Origin: Alphaproteobacteria bacterium | GTDB lineage: Bacteria; Pseudomonadota; Alphaproteobacteria; Sphingomonadales; Sphingomonadaceae | Assembly (NCBI GenBank): GCA_003241875.1 | Contig: QBLU01000001.1 | Span: forward strand, 1 to 64,000 | Reading direction: 5' to 3' | Length of the DNA stretch: 64,000 nucleotides | Shown: piece after piece, positions 62,629-64,000 of the stretch | Numbering within the stretch: position 1 is the first letter of the stretch | Layout of the letters: each line of letters starts with the position of its first letter | Notes under the pieces: generated by a model | What the model was told of the DNA's origin: nothing | What the model saw: only the letters and a program-made list of their open reading frames with translations | Databases searched by the model: none | Made by a program: the position numbers and the translations under genes

Positions 62629-63252
62629 ATGGACATCATTCTCGCCCGCCACGCCGAAACCGTGTTCAACGCCGCCGCGCGCATGCAGGGGCACATGGCG
62701 CATACGCCGCTGACCCGCGCCGGTATCGGCCAGGCCGAGGCGATGGGCGCAGCGCTTGCCGAGGTGCTGGGGCCGCGGCCCGATCGCGACCTGTGGGTGT
62801 CGCCGTCGGGCCGTACCCAGCAGACCGCGGCGATCGTCGGCGAACATCTCGGCCACCCGTTCTTCGACTGGCGGCAGGACAAGCGCCTGCTGGAGATCGA
62901 CGTGGGGGATTGGGAGGGGCGTTATTACGCCGACATCGTCGCCGAGATCGGCCCGATCGTCGATATCGAGCGCCGGCTGTTTGCCGTCGAGCCGCCGAAT
63001 GGCGAATGGTTTCCCGCCATCGCCGCGCGACTGCAAAGCTGGCTCGATCAGCTCGACCCGGCGCGGCCGGTGCTGGCGATCAGCCACGGCATCACGGCGC
63101 GGGTGCTGCGCGGGTTGCTGGTCGGCGGCGACGATTGGCACGGGGTCCGCGTCGCCGACGATGCGCCGCAGGGCACGGTGTTCCGCATCGTCGACGGGTT
63201 GCAGAGCGTGCTGCTGACCGGGTCGGGCGTCCAGGGCGTGCGCGCCGCCTGA
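62629..63252 (+). CDS. Histidine phosphatase family protein
   Basis: A 207-residue phosphoglycerate-mutase-like phosphatase: the catalytic R-H-A-E lies at residues 7-10, with R-T-Q-Q-T and the second His in A-I-S-H-G-I-T-A-R. The substrate could be a phosphosugar or phosphoprotein. The frame is open to 62593, but the ATG at 62629 has AGGTGG just upstream and begins M-D-I-I-L-A-R-H. Divergent from dnaN. Confidence 0.9.
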   Translation: MDIILARHAETVFNAAARMQGHMAHTPLTRAGIGQAEAMGAALAEVLGPRPDRDLWVSPSGRTQQTAAIVGEHLGHPFFDWRQDKRLLEIDVGDWEGRYYADIVAEIGPIVDIERRLFAVEPPNGEWFPAIAARLQSWLDQLDPARPVLAISHGITARVLRGLLVGGDDWHGVRVADDAPQGTVFRIVDGLQSVLLTGSGVQGVRAA

Positions 63253-63279
63253 CCGCCAGACCCTGTGGTTCAGGCGGCG
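63243..63279. terminator. Candidate bidirectional terminator between convergent genes
   Basis: CGCCGCCTGA (63243-63252) and TCAGGCGGCG (63270-63279) are a perfect 10-base inverted repeat with a 17-base loop, formed by the two converging gene ends. There is no T-run, so its function is uncertain. Confidence 0.35.
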
Positions 63280-63674
63280 GCGAGGATCTTTTCGACATCG
63301 GCAACCGAATGCCCGGTCAGGTCCTTGGCGACTTCACCGACCAGCACCGCGCTCAGCGCCTTGTGGTAATGCTTGCGCAGTTCGCCGAGCGTGCGCGGCG
63401 CCGCGACGATGATCAGATTGTCGATCTTGCCGTCGAGCACGCGCTTGTTGAGTTCCGATGCGATCCCGGCGGCAAAGCCGTCCTCGTTCTGCTGGCTGTC
63501 ATCGGGATTGGCGCTGCTGCTCTGGTGACGGCTGCCGGAACCCTTGTTGTCGCTCGAGATGTCGGCATCGGCGAGCGCTGACAGTTGCGGCGTAGCGGCG
63601 TCGCCGGTGTTGCGGAACAGGTTCAGCTTCTCGCCATCAGCGACGGCGACGACGGTGTTTTCGGGAATATTCAT
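63270..63674 (-). CDS. Host attachment family protein
   Basis: A 134-residue cytoplasmic protein of the host attachment family (described from plant-associated Agrobacterium-type bacteria). It contains the V-V-A-V-A-D-G-E-K start, an acidic Ser/Asn/Asp/Gln-rich middle (~45-65) and the I-I-V-A-A-P-R-T-L-G-E-L-R-K-H segment. The real function is unclear, and the family occurs in many free-living bacteria. The ATG is preceded by AGGA that sits in a hairpin arm. Confidence 0.85.
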   Translation of the reverse strand: MNIPENTVVAVADGEKLNLFRNTGDAATPQLSALADADISSDNKGSGSRHQSSSANPDDSQQNEDGFAAGIASELNKRVLDGKIDNLIIVAAPRTLGELRKHYHKALSAVLVGEVAKDLTGHSVADVEKILAAA

Positions 63675-63681
63675 TGGTAGT

Positions 63682-63704
63682 CCTGTCGTTATGGTTGCGA
63701 CAGG
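63682..63704 (-). promoter_or_regulatory. Inverted repeat covering the ribosome binding site of the host-attachment gene
   Basis: CCTGTCG (63682-63688) and CGACAGG (63698-63704) form a 7-base stem with a 9-base loop; in the minus-strand transcript the AGGA ribosome binding site lies in the 3' arm, 6-7 bases before the ATG. It could control translation or be a protein operator. Confidence 0.4.
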
Positions 63705-63742
63705 GAAACGCCCGGCTGGCGCGATCGGGCCCGCGCCCCGCC

Positions 63743-64000
63743 TCAGTCGCCGGTCCGCCCGTCGATGCGCCAGGGCGGAAAGCGCTGGTTACGGCCGGCG
63801 TGGTACAGGACAATGCGATTGCCCGCCGGATCCCGGGTTTCGGTGCGGCGCCACAGATAGTCCCGGTCCTGCGGCGGCGCATCGAACACCACGCCGCGCG
63901 CCACCGCGGCGGCATGGTCGGCATCGACATCGTCGCAATGGAGGAAGATTTCCGCGTCGCCGGCGCGGTGGCCGGGAGTGACCTCGAACGACAGTGTCGC
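63743..64000 (-). CDS. VOC family protein, C-terminal end (partial)
   Basis: The minus-strand frame is open from the window edge to a TGA at 63743-63745, giving 85 residues without a start codon. The text E-I-F-L-H-C-D-D-V-D-A-D-H and the ending T-R-D-P-A-G-N-R-I-V-L-Y-H-A-G-x-N-R/Q-R-F-P-P-W-R-I match the C-terminal half of glyoxalase-fold VOC proteins, including the metal-site Glu/His-bearing strand. Substrate unknown. Confidence 0.75.
   Translation of the reverse strand, partial: ATLSFEVTPGHRAGDAEIFLHCDDVDADHAAAVARGVVFDAPPQDRDYLWRRTETRDPAGNRIVLYHAGRNQRFPPWRIDGRTGD

Noticed and set aside
1-64000. CRISPR array, rRNA operon, prophage or intact insertion sequence
   Set aside because: No regularly spaced short repeats, rRNA signatures, phage structural genes or transposase genes were seen.

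Overview
The window is 64 kb of high-GC chromosomal DNA from an alphaproteobacterium, most likely a member of Sphingomonadales. The support is the gene content and order (imuA-imuB-dnaE2; rplU-rpmA-obgE-proB-proA-nadD-rsfS-rlmH; cpoB-tilS-ftsH; coq7; ccmFGHI), a GAAC-N7-GAAC (alphaproteobacterial type) SOS box, frequent GTG/TTG starts and dispersed palindromic repeats of a kind common in sphingomonads. The genus cannot be fixed from sequence alone. There is no rRNA operon, CRISPR array, intact insertion sequence or prophage. Both ends cut through genes.

Layout. 0-4.3 kb: end of a flavoprotein, a large membrane protein, a divergent MDR reductase/VOC pair and a CinA-type amidohydrolase. 4.3-9.8 kb: the SOS mutagenesis operon imuA-imuB-dnaE2 behind a LexA box. 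10-18 kb: an RND tripartite efflux operon divergent from a MarR regulator and an MFS exporter. 18-23.3 kb: rodZ-like, cpoB, tilS, ftsH (leftward). 23.6-28.5 kb: typA, folE, a PuuD-like membrane protein and the galactonate genes dgoK-dgoA. 29-30.6 kb: aldehyde dehydrogenase. 30.8-36.9 kb: ribosomal L21/L27, obgE, proBA, an inserted ParE-type toxin-antitoxin pair, nadD, rsfS, rlmH. 36.9-38 kb: a DUF2975/XRE/membrane operon with a duplicated operator. 38.3-43.4 kb: M28 peptidase, S41 protease, YqaA, DsbB, Coq7, HspQ. 43.6 kb: tRNA-Ser(CGA), followed by 0.85 kb without a convincing gene. 44.5-47.1 kb: AI-2E family permease, PHB-depolymerase-like esterase, GtrA. 47.1-51.5 kb: ccmI, ccmH, ccmG, ccmF (cytochrome c maturation). 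51.6-56.9 kb: an unusual three-gene redox module. 57-64 kb: a repeat-bearing stress protein, a phytoene-dehydrogenase-like oxidoreductase, a calcineurin-like phosphodiesterase, an SDR, dnaN, a histidine phosphatase, a host-attachment-type protein and a partial VOC protein.

The most interesting region is 51.6-56.9 kb, immediately divergent from ccmF. Gene 1 is a single polypeptide joining a thioredoxin-reductase-like FAD/NAD(P) domain, two cyclic-nucleotide-binding domains and a ferredoxin domain with sixteen cysteines for four [4Fe-4S] clusters. Gene 2 is a membrane protein whose helices carry two H-x13-H pairs, as expected of a di-heme cytochrome b. Gene 3 is a membrane-anchored protein with a cytoplasmic FHA-like domain and a periplasmic region with ten CXXCH heme sites. 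Together they suggest a ligand-gated electron conduit from cytoplasmic NAD(P)H across the membrane to a decaheme cytochrome. I do not recognise it as a named system. The neighbouring ccm genes would supply the covalent heme attachment.

Regulatory and structural details worth keeping: the SOS box at the imuA start; a two-copy operator around a good promoter in front of the DUF2975/XRE operon; a palindromic dispersed repeat (four copies) of which one supplies the start codon and first residues of CcmH; and a terminator hairpin behind ftsH that, read in one frame, mimics a signal peptide.
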